Below are positions 34,610 to 42,947 of a stretch of 64,000 nucleotides of DNA, in pieces; position 1 is the stretch's first letter; each line of letters opens with the position of its first letter. The stretch lies in contig NZ_LQPJ01000091.1 in assembly GCF_002101785.1 (NCBI RefSeq), positions 23,615 through 87,614 of the forward strand, written 5' to 3'. Under the pieces are notes generated by a model that was given only the letters and a program-made list of their open reading frames with translations, ran no database searches and was not told where the DNA came from. The position numbers and the translations under genes are program-made. The stretch comes from Mycobacterium palustre. GTDB taxonomy: Bacteria; Actinomycetota; Actinomycetes; Mycobacteriales; Mycobacteriaceae.

Positions 34610-35538
34610 CTGTCGCTCCCGAAGGCCGCAAACTGCTGCGCCTGGAGGCGCGCAACGCCCAAACGCCGATCGAGCGCAAGCCGCCGTGGATCAAGACCCG
34701 GGCCCGGATGGGTCCGGAGTACACCGAGTTGAAGAGCCTGGTCCGCCGGGAAGGCTTGCACACGGTGTGCGAAGAGGCCGGCTGCCCCAACATCTTCGAG
34801 TGCTGGGAGGACCGCGAGGCCACCTTCCTGATCGGCGGCGACCAGTGCACCCGTCGCTGCGACTTCTGCCAGATCGACACGGGAAAGCCCGCCGAGCTCG
34901 ACCGGGACGAGCCGCGCCGGGTCGCCGAGAGCGTGCGCACGATGGGGCTGCGCTACGCCACGGTCACCGGCGTCGCCCGCGACGACCTGCCCGACGGCGG
35001 GGCATGGCTGTACGCGGAGACCGTGCGCGCCATCAAAGAGCTCAACCCGTCGACCGGCGTCGAACTGTTGATCCCCGACTTCAACGGCGCGCCCGCCCGG
35101 CTCGCCGAGGTCTTCGAGTCGCGCCCGGAAGTGTTGGCGCACAACGTCGAAACCGTGCCCCGCATCTTCAAGCGGATCCGGCCCGCCTTCACCTACCAGC
35201 GCAGCCTGGGCGTGCTGACCGCGGCGCGCGAGTTCGGGCTGGTCACCAAGAGCAACCTCATCCTCGGCATGGGCGAGAACCCCGACGAGGTGCGCACCGC
35301 GCTGGCCGACCTGCACGACGCGGGCTGCGACATCGTGACCATCACCCAGTACCTGCGCCCCTCGGCGCGCCACCACCCCGTCGAACGGTGGGTGCGGCCC
35401 GAGGAGTTCGTCGAGTTCGCCCGCCACGCCGAGGGGCTGGGCTTTTCCGGCGTGCTGGCCGGGCCGCTGGTGCGATCGTCGTACCGGGCCGGGCGGCTCT
35501 ACGAGCAGGCCGCCCGCAGCCGCGCCGCGGCGGGGTAG
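34606..35538 (+). CDS. lipA: Lipoyl synthase (radical SAM)
   Basis: Inserts two sulfurs into the octanoyl chain attached by LipB. 310 aa. The auxiliary 4Fe-4S cluster cysteines are C55, C60 and C66 ([14 protein letters not shown]). The radical-SAM cysteines are C81, C85 and C88 (CTRRCDFC). The C-terminal RSSYRAG serine, a ligand of the auxiliary cluster in the family, is present. GTG start overlapping the lipB stop. A likely client of the Fe-S carrier encoded at 16.9 kb (inference). Confidence 0.96.
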   Translation: MTVAPEGRKLLRLEARNAQTPIERKPPWIKTRARMGPEYTELKSLVRREGLHTVCEEAGCPNIFECWEDREATFLIGGDQCTRRCDFCQIDTGKPAELDRDEPRRVAESVRTMGLRYATVTGVARDDLPDGGAWLYAETVRAIKELNPSTGVELLIPDFNGAPARLAEVFESRPEVLAHNVETVPRIFKRIRPAFTYQRSLGVLTAAREFGLVTKSNLILGMGENPDEVRTALADLHDAGCDIVTITQYLRPSARHHPVERWVRPEEFVEFARHAEGLGFSGVLAGPLVRSSYRAGRLYEQAARSRAAAG

Positions 35539-35569
35539 CCGCAGTCGCGCATACGTATTCTTGGTGACT

Positions 35570-36322
35570 ATGGCTAAACCCCGCACCACCGCTGAGAACA
35601 AGGCCGCCGCGGCACAGGCGAAGGCCGCCCGCAAGGCCGCCGCGCGGGAGCGCCGCGCCCAGCTGTGGCAGGCCTTCAACATGCAGCGTCAAGAGGACAA
35701 GCGGCTGTTGCCGTACATGATCGGCGCCTTCGTGCTGATCGTGGGCATCTCGGTGGCCGTGGCGCTGTGGGCCGGCGGGCTGACCATGATCACGATCATC
35801 CCGCTCGGCGTGCTGCTGGGCGGCCTGGTCACCTTCATCATTTTCACCCGGCGCGCCCAGCGATCGGTCTTCAGCAAGGCCGAAGGCCAGGCCGGCGCCG
35901 CGGCGTGGGTGCTGGACAACATGCGCGGCAAGTGGCGGGTGACCCCCGGCGTCGCCGCGACCGGTCACTTCGACGCGGTGCACCGGGTGCTCGGCCGCCC
36001 CGGCGTCATCCTGGTCGGCGAGGGATCGGCTACCCGGGTCAAACCGCTGCTGGCCCAAGAGAAGAAGCGCACCGCCCGCCTGGTCGGCGAAGCGCCGATC
36101 TACGACATCATCGTCGGCAACGACGAGGGCGAGGTTCCCCTGGCCAAGCTGGAGCGCCACCTCAACCGCCTGCCGCACAACATCACCGTCAAGCAGATCG
36201 ACACCCTCGAATCGCGGCTGGCGGCGCTGAGCTCGCGCGCCGGGGCCGGCGTCCTGCCCAAGGGGCCGCTGCCCAACGCGGGCAAGATGCGCGGGGTGCA
36301 GCGCACGGTGCGCCGCCGGTAA
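35570..36322 (+). CDS. Conserved membrane protein (DUF4191 type), Rv2219-like
   Basis: 250 aa, the same length as M. tuberculosis Rv2219. A basic N-terminus (1-40, AAAQAKAARKAAARERRAQ) is followed by two helices (about 50-70 and 75-97), then a cytoplasmic domain with VLGRPGVILVGEGSATRVKPLL and GPLPNAGKMRGVQRTVRR at the end. The ATG at 35570 is chosen over an upstream TTG and GTG because it matches the family start. 31 bp after lipA, so probably the last gene of the dlaT-lipB-lipA block. Function unknown. Confidence 0.88.
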   Translation: MAKPRTTAENKAAAAQAKAARKAAARERRAQLWQAFNMQRQEDKRLLPYMIGAFVLIVGISVAVALWAGGLTMITIIPLGVLLGGLVTFIIFTRRAQRSVFSKAEGQAGAAAWVLDNMRGKWRVTPGVAATGHFDAVHRVLGRPGVILVGEGSATRVKPLLAQEKKRTARLVGEAPIYDIIVGNDEGEVPLAKLERHLNRLPHNITVKQIDTLESRLAALSSRAGAGVLPKGPLPNAGKMRGVQRTVRRR

Positions 36323-36483
36323 CGGACGCGGCGAGGCCGGGCGCCGCCAACTCTCAGCATCGCCAGGGCCGGGCGGCGGCTCAAATTCGGCGCCAAATTC
36401 ACGTAGCGATCCCACAGCGGCACCGACCGAGTGCGGTCGGTTTCGGGGGACCCCGTCTGTGCCTTCTTTCACTTTGCAGGCGA

Positions 36484-36890
36484 TCCGACATCCGCCTCAC
36501 TGCCCAGGGTGTGGTACTCCATGATCGGGTCGGTAAGACCAACACCCACCGACTCCACACCGAACATCTTGCGGCAGAGCCGATCCTGGCACTGTCGCGG
36601 CTGACCGCAACGTTTCTGGACCGCCTGGAAGCGCACCTGGGCGGGTGGGGCGAGGCGCTCAAGTACGCTGCGGTGTTCGGCTCGGCATTCACTCGTCGAG
36701 CGGGATCCACCGCGATGCCGTCACTCTGCTGCAAACGGCGGACAGGCAATCCCAAAAATACCTGAGCACCCCTGCTGGGCTTGAAGAATAAGGCGACGCA
36801 CGCCCACCAAGCCCTGTCCACCGCCGAGTGCAGAAAGATGAACCGCGCCGCTTCTCATCTAGTCGAGGCGGCCAAGCGGGCTGGCGTCAG
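36484..36890 (+). pseudogene. Decayed MNT-type nucleotidyltransferase / HEPN module
   Basis: Three reading frames together give parts of two proteins. From about 36484 one frame reads LTAQGVVLHDRVGKTNTHRL, then HLAAEPILALSRL and ends KYAAVFGSAFTR. This resembles the end of a winged-helix domain plus the GS-x-R start of a nucleotidyltransferase, whose SDIDL acidic motif is missing. From about 36702 a second frame reads GIHRDAVTLLQTADRQSQKY, and after a one-base shift near 36770 a third reads LLGLKNKATHAHQ to SHLVEAAKRAG. Those resemble the C-terminal part of the HEPN partner. A deletion seems to have joined the two genes. No intact ORF remains. The rest of the 662-bp gap (36323-36984) shows nothing else. 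The family call is by eye. Confidence 0.45.
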
Positions 36891-36984
36891 CAAGTCAGGC
36901 CGGACAGAGGAAAAAGCCAGCGACCCGATCGGTGAAGGCGGGTTAAGTTCGGCCTTGCCCCAGATCTCCCAGGCTGCGGCGGAT

Positions 36985-37416
36985 CTAGCGCCTCAGCACT
37001 GCGGTCCCGCTCAGCCGATCGTGGATGCCACGGCCATCCGAGTCGGTGAACAACGCCGGGATGACGGCCGCGACCAGCAGCCCCCGCAACACCAGCCGGC
37101 CGATCCCGACCGGCAAACGCCCGTCGACGGCCGCCACCTGCAGCCCCAGCGCCAGCTGCCCCGGGGTGAAGCTGAACAGCCGCACCGCCACCACGCCGAG
37201 CACCAGCCAGATCAGCAGCACCGCGGTGGCCAGCGTCCGCTCGGAGTAGGCGCCCAACGCCATGGCCAGCGCGGCCAGGCCGTAGCAGATCAGCCAATCG
37301 ATCATCAGCGCGGCCAGCCGGCGGCCCGTCGACGCCAGCGAGCCGGACCCGCTTTCCGGCAACCCGAGCCGCTCGCCGGGATAGGTCGATCGCGACTCCG
37401 GCAAACCCCCGGTCAT
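36985..37416 (-). CDS. RDD-family membrane protein, Rv2219A-like
   Basis: 143 aa. Starts near RLGLPESGSGSLASTGRRLAA and has the RDD hallmark (GRRLAALMIDWLICYGLAAL) in which the first helix carries the conserved Arg and Asp. Two or three helices (about 38-57, 63-86 and a third near 105-122) precede the C-terminal DSDGRGIHDRLSGTAVL. The ATG at 37416 is used; an open frame continues upstream without homology. Divergent from glnA1 with a 247-bp gap holding its regulatory region. The same pair is adjacent in M. tuberculosis. Confidence 0.85.
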   Translation of the reverse strand: MTGGLPESRSTYPGERLGLPESGSGSLASTGRRLAALMIDWLICYGLAALAMALGAYSERTLATAVLLIWLVLGVVAVRLFSFTPGQLALGLQVAAVDGRLPVGIGRLVLRGLLVAAVIPALFTDSDGRGIHDRLSGTAVLRR

Positions 37417-37576
37417 CGGCCGGTTCTGCCGGCCCGACCGGCACGCGCCGCCGGCTCGATGCGCCGCCGGGGCCAGTCGGTGCGCGGGTGCCCCGGACCA
37501 GATACGATCTTGCCGTCCATGGCCCCACAATAGAACCCGCCAGCAACCCGGGATCCGACGCGGGAAGCGTGGTCAC

Positions 37577-37614
37577 GTAACCTCTGCGCAACATCGGGTT
37601 GACTGACGGGCAAC
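37577..37614 (+). promoter_or_regulatory. Four-element GlnR-type box upstream of glnA1
   Basis: GTAAC (37577-37581), GCAAC (37588-37592), TTGAC (37599-37603) and GCAAC (37610-37614) are each separated by exactly 6 bp, an 11-bp period on one DNA face. This fits the actinobacterial GlnR consensus gTnAC-n6-GaAAC repeated twice, and the AC-n9-AC core described for mycobacterial GlnR. It ends 49 bp before the glnA1 GTG. Predicts nitrogen-limitation control by GlnR. Confidence 0.65.
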
Positions 37615-37628
37615 ATGGGCTCCATAGC
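37599..37628 (+). promoter_or_regulatory. Putative glnA1 promoter
   Basis: TTGACT (37599-37604) and CATAGC (37623-37628) are 18 bp apart and would give a leader of about 29 nt. The -35 coincides with the third GlnR element, so either the promoter is activated from overlapping contacts or the hexamer is fortuitous. Confidence 0.4.
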
Positions 37629-37663
37629 GTCAGGCCGCGGATTACCAAGTAAAGGAGCACCCT

Positions 37664-39100
37664 GTGACGGAAATGACGCCCGACGACGTCTTCAAACTCG
37701 TCAAGGACGAAGACGTCGAGTTTGTCGACGTCCGGTTCTGTGACCTGCCTGGCATCATGCAGCACTTCACGATTCCGGCGTCGTTCTTCGACGAAAGCGT
37801 TTTCGAGGACGGCTTGGCATTCGACGGCTCGTCGATTCGCGGCTTCCAGTCGATCCACGAATCCGACATGCTGCTCCTGCCCGATCCCCAGACGGCGCGC
37901 ATTGATCTGTTCACCGAAGCCAAGACGCTGAACATGAACTTCTTCGTGCACGACCCGTTCACCCTCGAGCCCTACTCGCGCGACCCCCGCAACATCGCCC
38001 GCAAGGCGGAGAACTACCTGATCAGCACCGGCGTCGCCGACACCGCGTACTTCGGCGCCGAGGCCGAGTTCTACATCTTCGACTCGGTGAGCTTCGACTC
38101 GCGCACCAACGGCTCGTTCTACGAGGTGGACGCCATCTCGGGGTGGTGGAACACCGGCGAGCCCAACGAGAGCGACGGCAGCCCCAACCGCGGCTACAAG
38201 GTCCGCCCCAAGGGCGGGTACTTCCCCGTTGCCCCCGTCGACCACTACGTCGACCTGCGCAACCGGATGCTGCACAACCTGATCGCGTCGGGTTTCAGCC
38301 TGGAGAAGGGCCACCACGAGGTGGGCAGCGGCGGGCAGGCCGAGATCAACTACAAGTTCAACACGTTGCTGCACGCGGCCGACGACATGCAGTTGTACAA
38401 GTACATCGTCAAGAACACCGCCTGGCAGGCCGGCAAGACCGTCACCTTCATGCCCAAGCCGCTGTTCGGTGACAACGGCTCCGGGATGCACACCCACCAG
38501 TCGCTGTGGAAGGACGGCAGCCCGTTGATGTACGACGAGACGGGCTACGCCGGTCTGTCGGACACCGCGCGCCACTACATCGGCGGCCTGCTGCACCACG
38601 CGCCGTCGCTGCTGGCGTTCACCAACCCGACGGTGAACTCCTACAAGCGCCTGGTTCCCGGCTTCGAGGCGCCGATCAACCTGGTGTACAGCCAGCGCAA
38701 CCGTTCGGCGTGTGTGCGCATCCCGATCACGGGCAGCAACCCGAAGGCCAAGCGGCTCGAGTTCCGTTGCCCCGACTCGTCGGGCAACCCGTACCTGGCG
38801 TTCTCGGCCATGCTGATGGCCGGCCTGGACGGCATCAAGAACAAGATCGAGCCGCAGGCGCCGGTCGACAAGGACCTCTACGAGCTGCCGCCCGAAGAGG
38901 CCGCCAACATCCCGCAGGCGCCCACCCAGCTGTCCGCGGTGATCGACCGCCTGGAAGAGGACCACGAATACCTCACCGAGGGCGGCGTTTTCACGCCCGA
39001 CCTGATCGAAACGTGGATCAGCTTCAAGCGCGAGAACGAAATTCTGCCGGTCCAGATCCGGCCGCACCCGTACGAGTTCTCGCTGTACTTCGACGTGTAA
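37664..39100 (+). CDS. glnA1: Glutamine synthetase type I, GlnA1
   Basis: Main ammonium-assimilating enzyme (glutamate + NH3 + ATP to glutamine); dodecameric, and exported in pathogenic mycobacteria. 478 aa. Motifs: DGSSIRGF near residue 53, EAEFYIFD near 133, [19 protein letters not shown] at 262-280, NRSACVRIP near 346, and the adenylylation site Tyr406 in [10 protein letters not shown], the target of GlnE encoded 4 kb downstream. GTG 37664 with AGGAG 7 nt upstream. Followed by a strong terminator. Control by a GlnR-type box is predicted from the upstream sequence. Confidence 0.97.
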   Translation: MTEMTPDDVFKLVKDEDVEFVDVRFCDLPGIMQHFTIPASFFDESVFEDGLAFDGSSIRGFQSIHESDMLLLPDPQTARIDLFTEAKTLNMNFFVHDPFTLEPYSRDPRNIARKAENYLISTGVADTAYFGAEAEFYIFDSVSFDSRTNGSFYEVDAISGWWNTGEPNESDGSPNRGYKVRPKGGYFPVAPVDHYVDLRNRMLHNLIASGFSLEKGHHEVGSGGQAEINYKFNTLLHAADDMQLYKYIVKNTAWQAGKTVTFMPKPLFGDNGSGMHTHQSLWKDGSPLMYDETGYAGLSDTARHYIGGLLHHAPSLLAFTNPTVNSYKRLVPGFEAPINLVYSQRNRSACVRIPITGSNPKAKRLEFRCPDSSGNPYLAFSAMLMAGLDGIKNKIEPQAPVDKDLYELPPEEAANIPQAPTQLSAVIDRLEEDHEYLTEGGVFTPDLIETWISFKRENEILPVQIRPHPYEFSLYFDV

Positions 39101-39114
39101 GTCGTCAGGCGACG

Positions 39115-39146
39115 CCGCCCGCCCGGTTTGCTTGCCGGGCGGGCGG
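39115..39146 (+). terminator. Intrinsic terminator of glnA1
   Basis: A perfect 12-bp GC-only stem (CCGCCCGCCCGG, 39115-39126, pairing with 39135-39146) with an 8-nt loop, followed by TTTCGTCTT. It starts 14 bp after the stop and is one of the clearest terminators in the window. It also protects against read-through from the convergent gene at 39181. Confidence 0.85.
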
Positions 39147-39180
39147 TTTCGTCTTCACCGTCGCGGTGTCGCGGCCCGGC

Positions 39181-39696
39181 TCATTGCGGATCGAACTTCG
39201 CGATGAGCCACTTATCGTCCACCTTGGCCAGGCCTACCCGCACCGAGCTCGACGCGGTCGAGGGCGACGGCTTGTCCGTGCTGGTCGTGGTTTGATTGAC
39301 GAAGACCAGGACGGCGGCGTTTTGGCTGGTTAGGGACTCGACGCCGGCGCGAAGAACGGTGGCTGTGGTGGTGACGCGCTTCTCCCGCGCGGCCGGCGTA
39401 ACGACCTGAGTGGTGAATTGCTTGTAGTAAGTGAGGAAGTCGCCGGTGAGCATCGCCGCGGCTTCGCTGAAGTCGTGTTCAAGAGTCTCCGGTGAATAGG
39501 TCAACAGCTTCGTGGTGCCGGTGCTCGCGGCCTGTGTGACCGCTTGCCTCTCGGCGGGCTGGTCGGCGACCGGTGGCAATTGCCGGCTCTTGAGCGCGAA
39601 TTCCCAACTGCCCAGCGTCGCACCGGCCAAAGCGGCGGCGCTCAGCACGAACACAAGAGCCCACCACACCACGCGCCGCAGCGTTGCCGCGGTCAT
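39181..39696 (-). CDS. Mce-associated-type membrane-anchored protein, partner of the kinase
   Basis: 171 aa. A short cytoplasmic tail, one helix (about 10-30, [21 protein letters not shown]) and an extracytoplasmic domain (about 60-171). The domain has the layout of mycobacterial Mce-associated / Rv1363c-type proteins: [19 protein letters not shown], then [20 protein letters not shown] and a final [11 protein letters not shown]. Its ATG overlaps the kinase stop (ATGA), and the kinase's own C-terminal domain has the same layout. Base composition is visibly less GC-rich than in flanking glnA1. No catalytic motif. A binding or sensing partner of the kinase is inferred. Confidence 0.75.
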   Translation of the reverse strand: MTAATLRRVVWWALVFVLSAAALAGATLGSWEFALKSRQLPPVADQPAERQAVTQAASTGTTKLLTYSPETLEHDFSEAAAMLTGDFLTYYKQFTTQVVTPAAREKRVTTTATVLRAGVESLTSQNAAVLVFVNQTTTSTDKPSPSTASSSVRVGLAKVDDKWLIAKFDPQ

Positions 39697-41132
39697 TGCA
39701 CGAACTCCACCTTGGAAGCCTTGTACGCGTCGCCGACCTTTTCGACTTGGATCTCCAACCGCCAGCTTCTCGGTTCTTGCGACGCTCCAGCGTTGTTGGT
39801 GACTTTCGACGTCGCGGCCACCAGAACGTGAGCCGTCGTGCCGCTTATCGAGCTCAGGCCGGCGCTGTTGACGGTGCCCTGGGTCGTTACGTTCGAAGCG
39901 ACGACCGTCTGCCTGAAGTCCGCGCTTTTACTTGCAAAGTCGTCATGAAACGACCCCGTCGATCCGTCCAGGATGCGCTGGATATCGCCGTCCACCGATT
40001 GAGCGCTGAGGCTGGTGAGCGACACGGCGAACTGTTTCGCGTAGTCGAGGTAAGGCTGCCACTGCGGCGCGGCGGTCGATGGCCGTGGATTCGGGCGTAG
40101 GACCTCGGTGACCGCGAAAGCCGCCGAGCCGCAAAGCAGTACGGCCAGGAAGAGGATCGGTATGACCGTCGCCGCGCGCACAGCGGGCCGCTTCGGCGAG
40201 GCAGGCGGCGCGCCCGGGCCCCACGCCGCAGGCATCGGCGACCAAACGGGCCGGGTGTACTCCGGACGGGTCGCGCCGTGGTAAGCACCCACGGCGGCGA
40301 TGCGGTCGCTGAGCGCGCGCGCAAAGTCAAGGCATCGCGGGTAGCGTTCCGCGGGATTCTTCGCCAGCGCTCTCGACAACACCGGGTCTAGATGTGCCAA
40401 CTCGGGGCGAAATGCGGCCAGCCGTGGCGGGGGTGCGTTCAGATGCTTGCTGACGACGACCGCGGGGTTGGAATCCCGGAACGGCGGCACACCGGCTAGC
40501 AGGTGGAAAGCGCTGGCGCCCAAGGCGTATTGATCGGCTCTGCCGTCCATCGATCCGCCCATGAGTTGTTCGGGGGCCGCATACCCGACCGAGCCGATGG
40601 TCATGTTGGTCGCCGTCAGGCCGCTGATGTCGTCAGTTCGCCGGGCAATACCGAAGTCAGCTAACAAGGTTCGTCGTCGTTCCCCGTTGGCTCCGGTGAG
40701 CAGGATGTTCGCCGGTTTGACGTCGCGATGCAACAGCTTGCGCTGGTGGGCATAGTCGAGCGCGTCGGCGACGGCGGTGACGATCTCGAGCGCGTCCGGT
40801 TCGGCGAGCCCATTCGGATGATGCTCGCGCAGCAATCGCACCGCGTCGGTGCCGTCGACGTAATCCATCGCGATCCAAAGTTGCCCGTCGTACTCGCCGC
40901 GATCGTGCAGGCCCACGATGTTGGGATGCCGCAAAGTTGCCGCCAGGTCGGCTTCTCGATTGAACCGCTCGCGAAACTCCCGGTCGTCGGTCAACGATGC
41001 GGGCAGGATCTTCAGTGCGTCCTGCCTCGGCAGCCTGGGATGCTGCGCCAGGTAAACCTCGCCCATCCCCCCGACGCCGAGCAGTCGTTGAATCGTGTAA
41101 CCAGCAAAAGTCGCCCCGCTCGCCAGTGGCAT
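39693..41132 (-). CDS. Receptor-type Ser/Thr protein kinase (PknB/PknF-like)
   Basis: 479 aa. Complete Hanks-type kinase domain (about 12-280): Gly-rich loop [13 protein letters not shown] at 17-28, Lys41, HRD at 135-137 ([13 protein letters not shown]), DFG at 159-161, and activation loop to [11 protein letters not shown] with several Thr (TATNMTIGS). A Pro-rich juxtamembrane segment (285-318) and one helix (about 321-343) lead to an ectodomain (350-479) with the Mce-associated pattern ([20 protein letters not shown]), not PASTA repeats. All catalytic residues are present, so it is probably active. Stop overlaps the next gene. Not at this locus in M. tuberculosis as far as I recall; composition suggests acquired DNA. 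Confidence 0.9.
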   Translation of the reverse strand: MPLASGATFAGYTIQRLLGVGGMGEVYLAQHPRLPRQDALKILPASLTDDREFRERFNREADLAATLRHPNIVGLHDRGEYDGQLWIAMDYVDGTDAVRLLREHHPNGLAEPDALEIVTAVADALDYAHQRKLLHRDVKPANILLTGANGERRRTLLADFGIARRTDDISGLTATNMTIGSVGYAAPEQLMGGSMDGRADQYALGASAFHLLAGVPPFRDSNPAVVVSKHLNAPPPRLAAFRPELAHLDPVLSRALAKNPAERYPRCLDFARALSDRIAAVGAYHGATRPEYTRPVWSPMPAAWGPGAPPASPKRPAVRAATVIPILFLAVLLCGSAAFAVTEVLRPNPRPSTAAPQWQPYLDYAKQFAVSLTSLSAQSVDGDIQRILDGSTGSFHDDFASKSADFRQTVVASNVTTQGTVNSAGLSSISGTTAHVLVAATSKVTNNAGASQEPRSWRLEIQVEKVGDAYKASKVEFVQ

Positions 41133-41214
41133 GCGCCGAATATTAGTCGCCGCCGAAAGGTCCGCACGTCACAGAAATTCGCCGGGCCCGGCGGAGGCGT
41201 AGATGCCGGTGCGC

Positions 41215-41433
41215 TCAGTTAGGCCGACGCCCCAGGATCCCGCGCGTCATCCTGACCGGCTGGCCCTCGGCCATCTCGACCACCTCCAGCCAGCCGCCGG
41301 GCGCGACGTAATGGCGCTCGACGTCCTCGCGGTGCATGTTGATGATCAGCACGCCGGCGTCGGTCACCTCGTAGCTGTCGAACGCGCCGTAGTCGCGCGG
41401 TTCGCCGTTGCTGAAAACAACCGTAAAAGCCAC
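41215..41433 (-). CDS. Small conserved hypothetical protein
   Basis: 72 aa from GTG 41433; a TTG at 41460 would add nine residues overlapping the upstream gene. It reads AFTVVFSNGEPRDYGAFDSY, then VLIINMHREDVERHYVAPGG and WLEVVE. This is a beta-rich small protein with no membrane segment and no known family. It follows the LLM oxidoreductase stop (41444) by 10 bp on the same strand, so it is likely the last gene of that operon. Confidence 0.65.
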   Translation of the reverse strand: MAFTVVFSNGEPRDYGAFDSYEVTDAGVLIINMHREDVERHYVAPGGWLEVVEMAEGQPVRMTRGILGRRPN

Positions 41434-41443
41434 GCGTAAAAGC

Positions 41444-42304
41444 TTAACCGTCGAGCGCAAGGTCCTTGCGGAACCGCCGCATGCCGTCGATCTTGTCGTC
41501 GAGCGTGGCGTCCGGTCCGGCGTAGAACATCCACGGCATGGTGATGATGCCGGTGATACCGGCGTCGGCGGCGCGGCGGTAGTCCGCGGTGGTGACGGCG
41601 TCGGTCAGTGGCGTCAAGATGGCGAAATCGTCTAGGCCCAAACCGTTTTCGGTTCGCAGCTCGCGCAGCCGGCCCACCGCCTCGATGGCCCGGTCGGTCT
41701 TGATCAGGTCACCGATCCAGCCGTCGTTGCGGGCCGCGCGCCGCAGCGCCGCCTCGCTGAGCCCGCCGACGTAGACGGGGATGGGCGGCGGCGTCGGCTG
41801 CATCTCCAGCCGCGGGGTCGGGTAGAACTGGCCGTCGAACTCCGTCCAGCCCGGGCTCCAGAGCGCCCGCATCAGCTCGATGATCTCGTCGGTGCGTTTG
41901 CCGCGGGCGTCGAACCGCTCGCCCATCAACGCGAATTCCTCCCGGCACCAGCCGACGCCGATGCCGAGCTCCACCCGGCCCGACGCCAGGACCGCCGCGG
42001 TGCCAATGGCTTTGGCCGCCGAGTAGGGGTTGCGCATGGCGGGGATGTATACGGTGGTGACGAACCGCAGCCGGGCGGTCACCTGCGCCAGCGCGCCGAC
42101 GAGCACCCAGGGGTCGGGCCAGTCCGTGAACGGCTGCCAACGCCGTTGCCCGTCTTTGGTGTACGGGTACGGCGTGTCCAGGGTTTCGAGGTTGACGACG
42201 TGGTCGGGTATCCCGATGCCGTCGTAGCCGAGTTCGTCGGCGGCCCTGGCGATTTCGACGATCTCCCGGGTGTTCAGAAATGCGCTGCTGACGTAGAACT
42301 TCAT
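41444..42304 (-). CDS. LLM-class F420-dependent oxidoreductase
   Basis: 286 aa luciferase-like TIM barrel. It starts MKFYVSSAFLNTREIVEIAR and has GYDGIGIPDHVVN near residue 29, the cofactor/phosphate region SGRVELGIGVGWCREEF near 112, and YVGGLSEAALRRAARNDGW near 178. F420 rather than FMN is inferred from the mycobacterial family. ATG overlaps the stop of the thioesterase gene (ATGA). Substrate unknown; the neighbouring thioesterase suggests an acyl-CoA-linked pathway. Confidence 0.87.
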   Translation of the reverse strand: MKFYVSSAFLNTREIVEIARAADELGYDGIGIPDHVVNLETLDTPYPYTKDGQRRWQPFTDWPDPWVLVGALAQVTARLRFVTTVYIPAMRNPYSAAKAIGTAAVLASGRVELGIGVGWCREEFALMGERFDARGKRTDEIIELMRALWSPGWTEFDGQFYPTPRLEMQPTPPPIPVYVGGLSEAALRRAARNDGWIGDLIKTDRAIEAVGRLRELRTENGLGLDDFAILTPLTDAVTTADYRRAADAGITGIITMPWMFYAGPDATLDDKIDGMRRFRKDLALDG

Positions 42305-42927
42305 TCGGATTCCCGCGCCCACGCCGGCATGACGAACACCCCTTCGGCCTCGACGGTCACCCCGGCGGAGTCGGAAATGTTGCCCCGCGCATAGGCTTTG
42401 ACGCCCTCGGCGCGTTCGACCCACGCCTCGGAGCGCAGCGGCCCCAGCGGCGTGCCGCGCAGGTACTTGATGGTGATGGTCCCGGTGAACAGCGGCTTGG
42501 TCATGCCGACACTGGCCGCCTCGCCGAGCATGTGGTCGAGCACCAGGGCGCTGACGCCGCCGTGGACCAGGCCGGGCGGGCCCTCGTAGGCCGCGCCCAG
42601 CACGAACTCGCTCCAGCACCGGCCGCCGCCCTCGTGGTTAACCACCACCGGCGGGGCGATCGGGTTGCACTGGCCGATCACGGCGTTCCCCAACGGCACC
42701 GGGCGGTCGTCGACGCGGTAGCTCACCCCGGCGGGCCGGGTGCCCTGGCTCAGCAACGATGCGGTGGCCGCCCGAATCGCGATGCGCGCCTGCGCGACGA
42801 GCTCGTCGTCAGCCTGGGTGCGGATGGTGGCGTCGATGAGCTCGCGGACCGCCTCGGCCAGCGGCGCATAGGTCGACGTGACCCGGTCGAGCTCCTCTTC
42901 GCTTAACACCTCAAACGTGGCTTCCAA
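42301..42927 (-). CDS. PaaI/hotdog-fold acyl-CoA thioesterase
   Basis: About 208 aa. An N-terminal helical region (1-85) is followed by a hotdog domain with AAYEGPPGLVHGGVSALVLDHMLGEAA near 120-146, the PaaI signature, and KPLFTGTITIKYLRGTPLGP near 155. The TTG at 42927 is chosen for AAGGCGGA just upstream; a TTG at 42951 overlapping the glnE stop (TTGA) is possible and would add eight residues. Translationally coupled to the LLM oxidoreductase downstream. Confidence 0.82.
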   Translation of the reverse strand: MEATFEVLSEEELDRVTSTYAPLAEAVRELIDATIRTQADDELVAQARIAIRAATASLLSQGTRPAGVSYRVDDRPVPLGNAVIGQCNPIAPPVVVNHEGGGRCWSEFVLGAAYEGPPGLVHGGVSALVLDHMLGEAASVGMTKPLFTGTITIKYLRGTPLGPLRSEAWVERAEGVKAYARGNISDSAGVTVEAEGVFVMPAWARESE

Positions 42928-42947
42928 CGATCCGCCTTTCGCCCGAC

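Noticed and set aside
36887..39067. 726-codon minus-strand frame across glnA1
   Set aside because: Mirror of glnA1 codon pattern. Its downstream part is the RDD gene region in the wrong frame, with no protein similarity.
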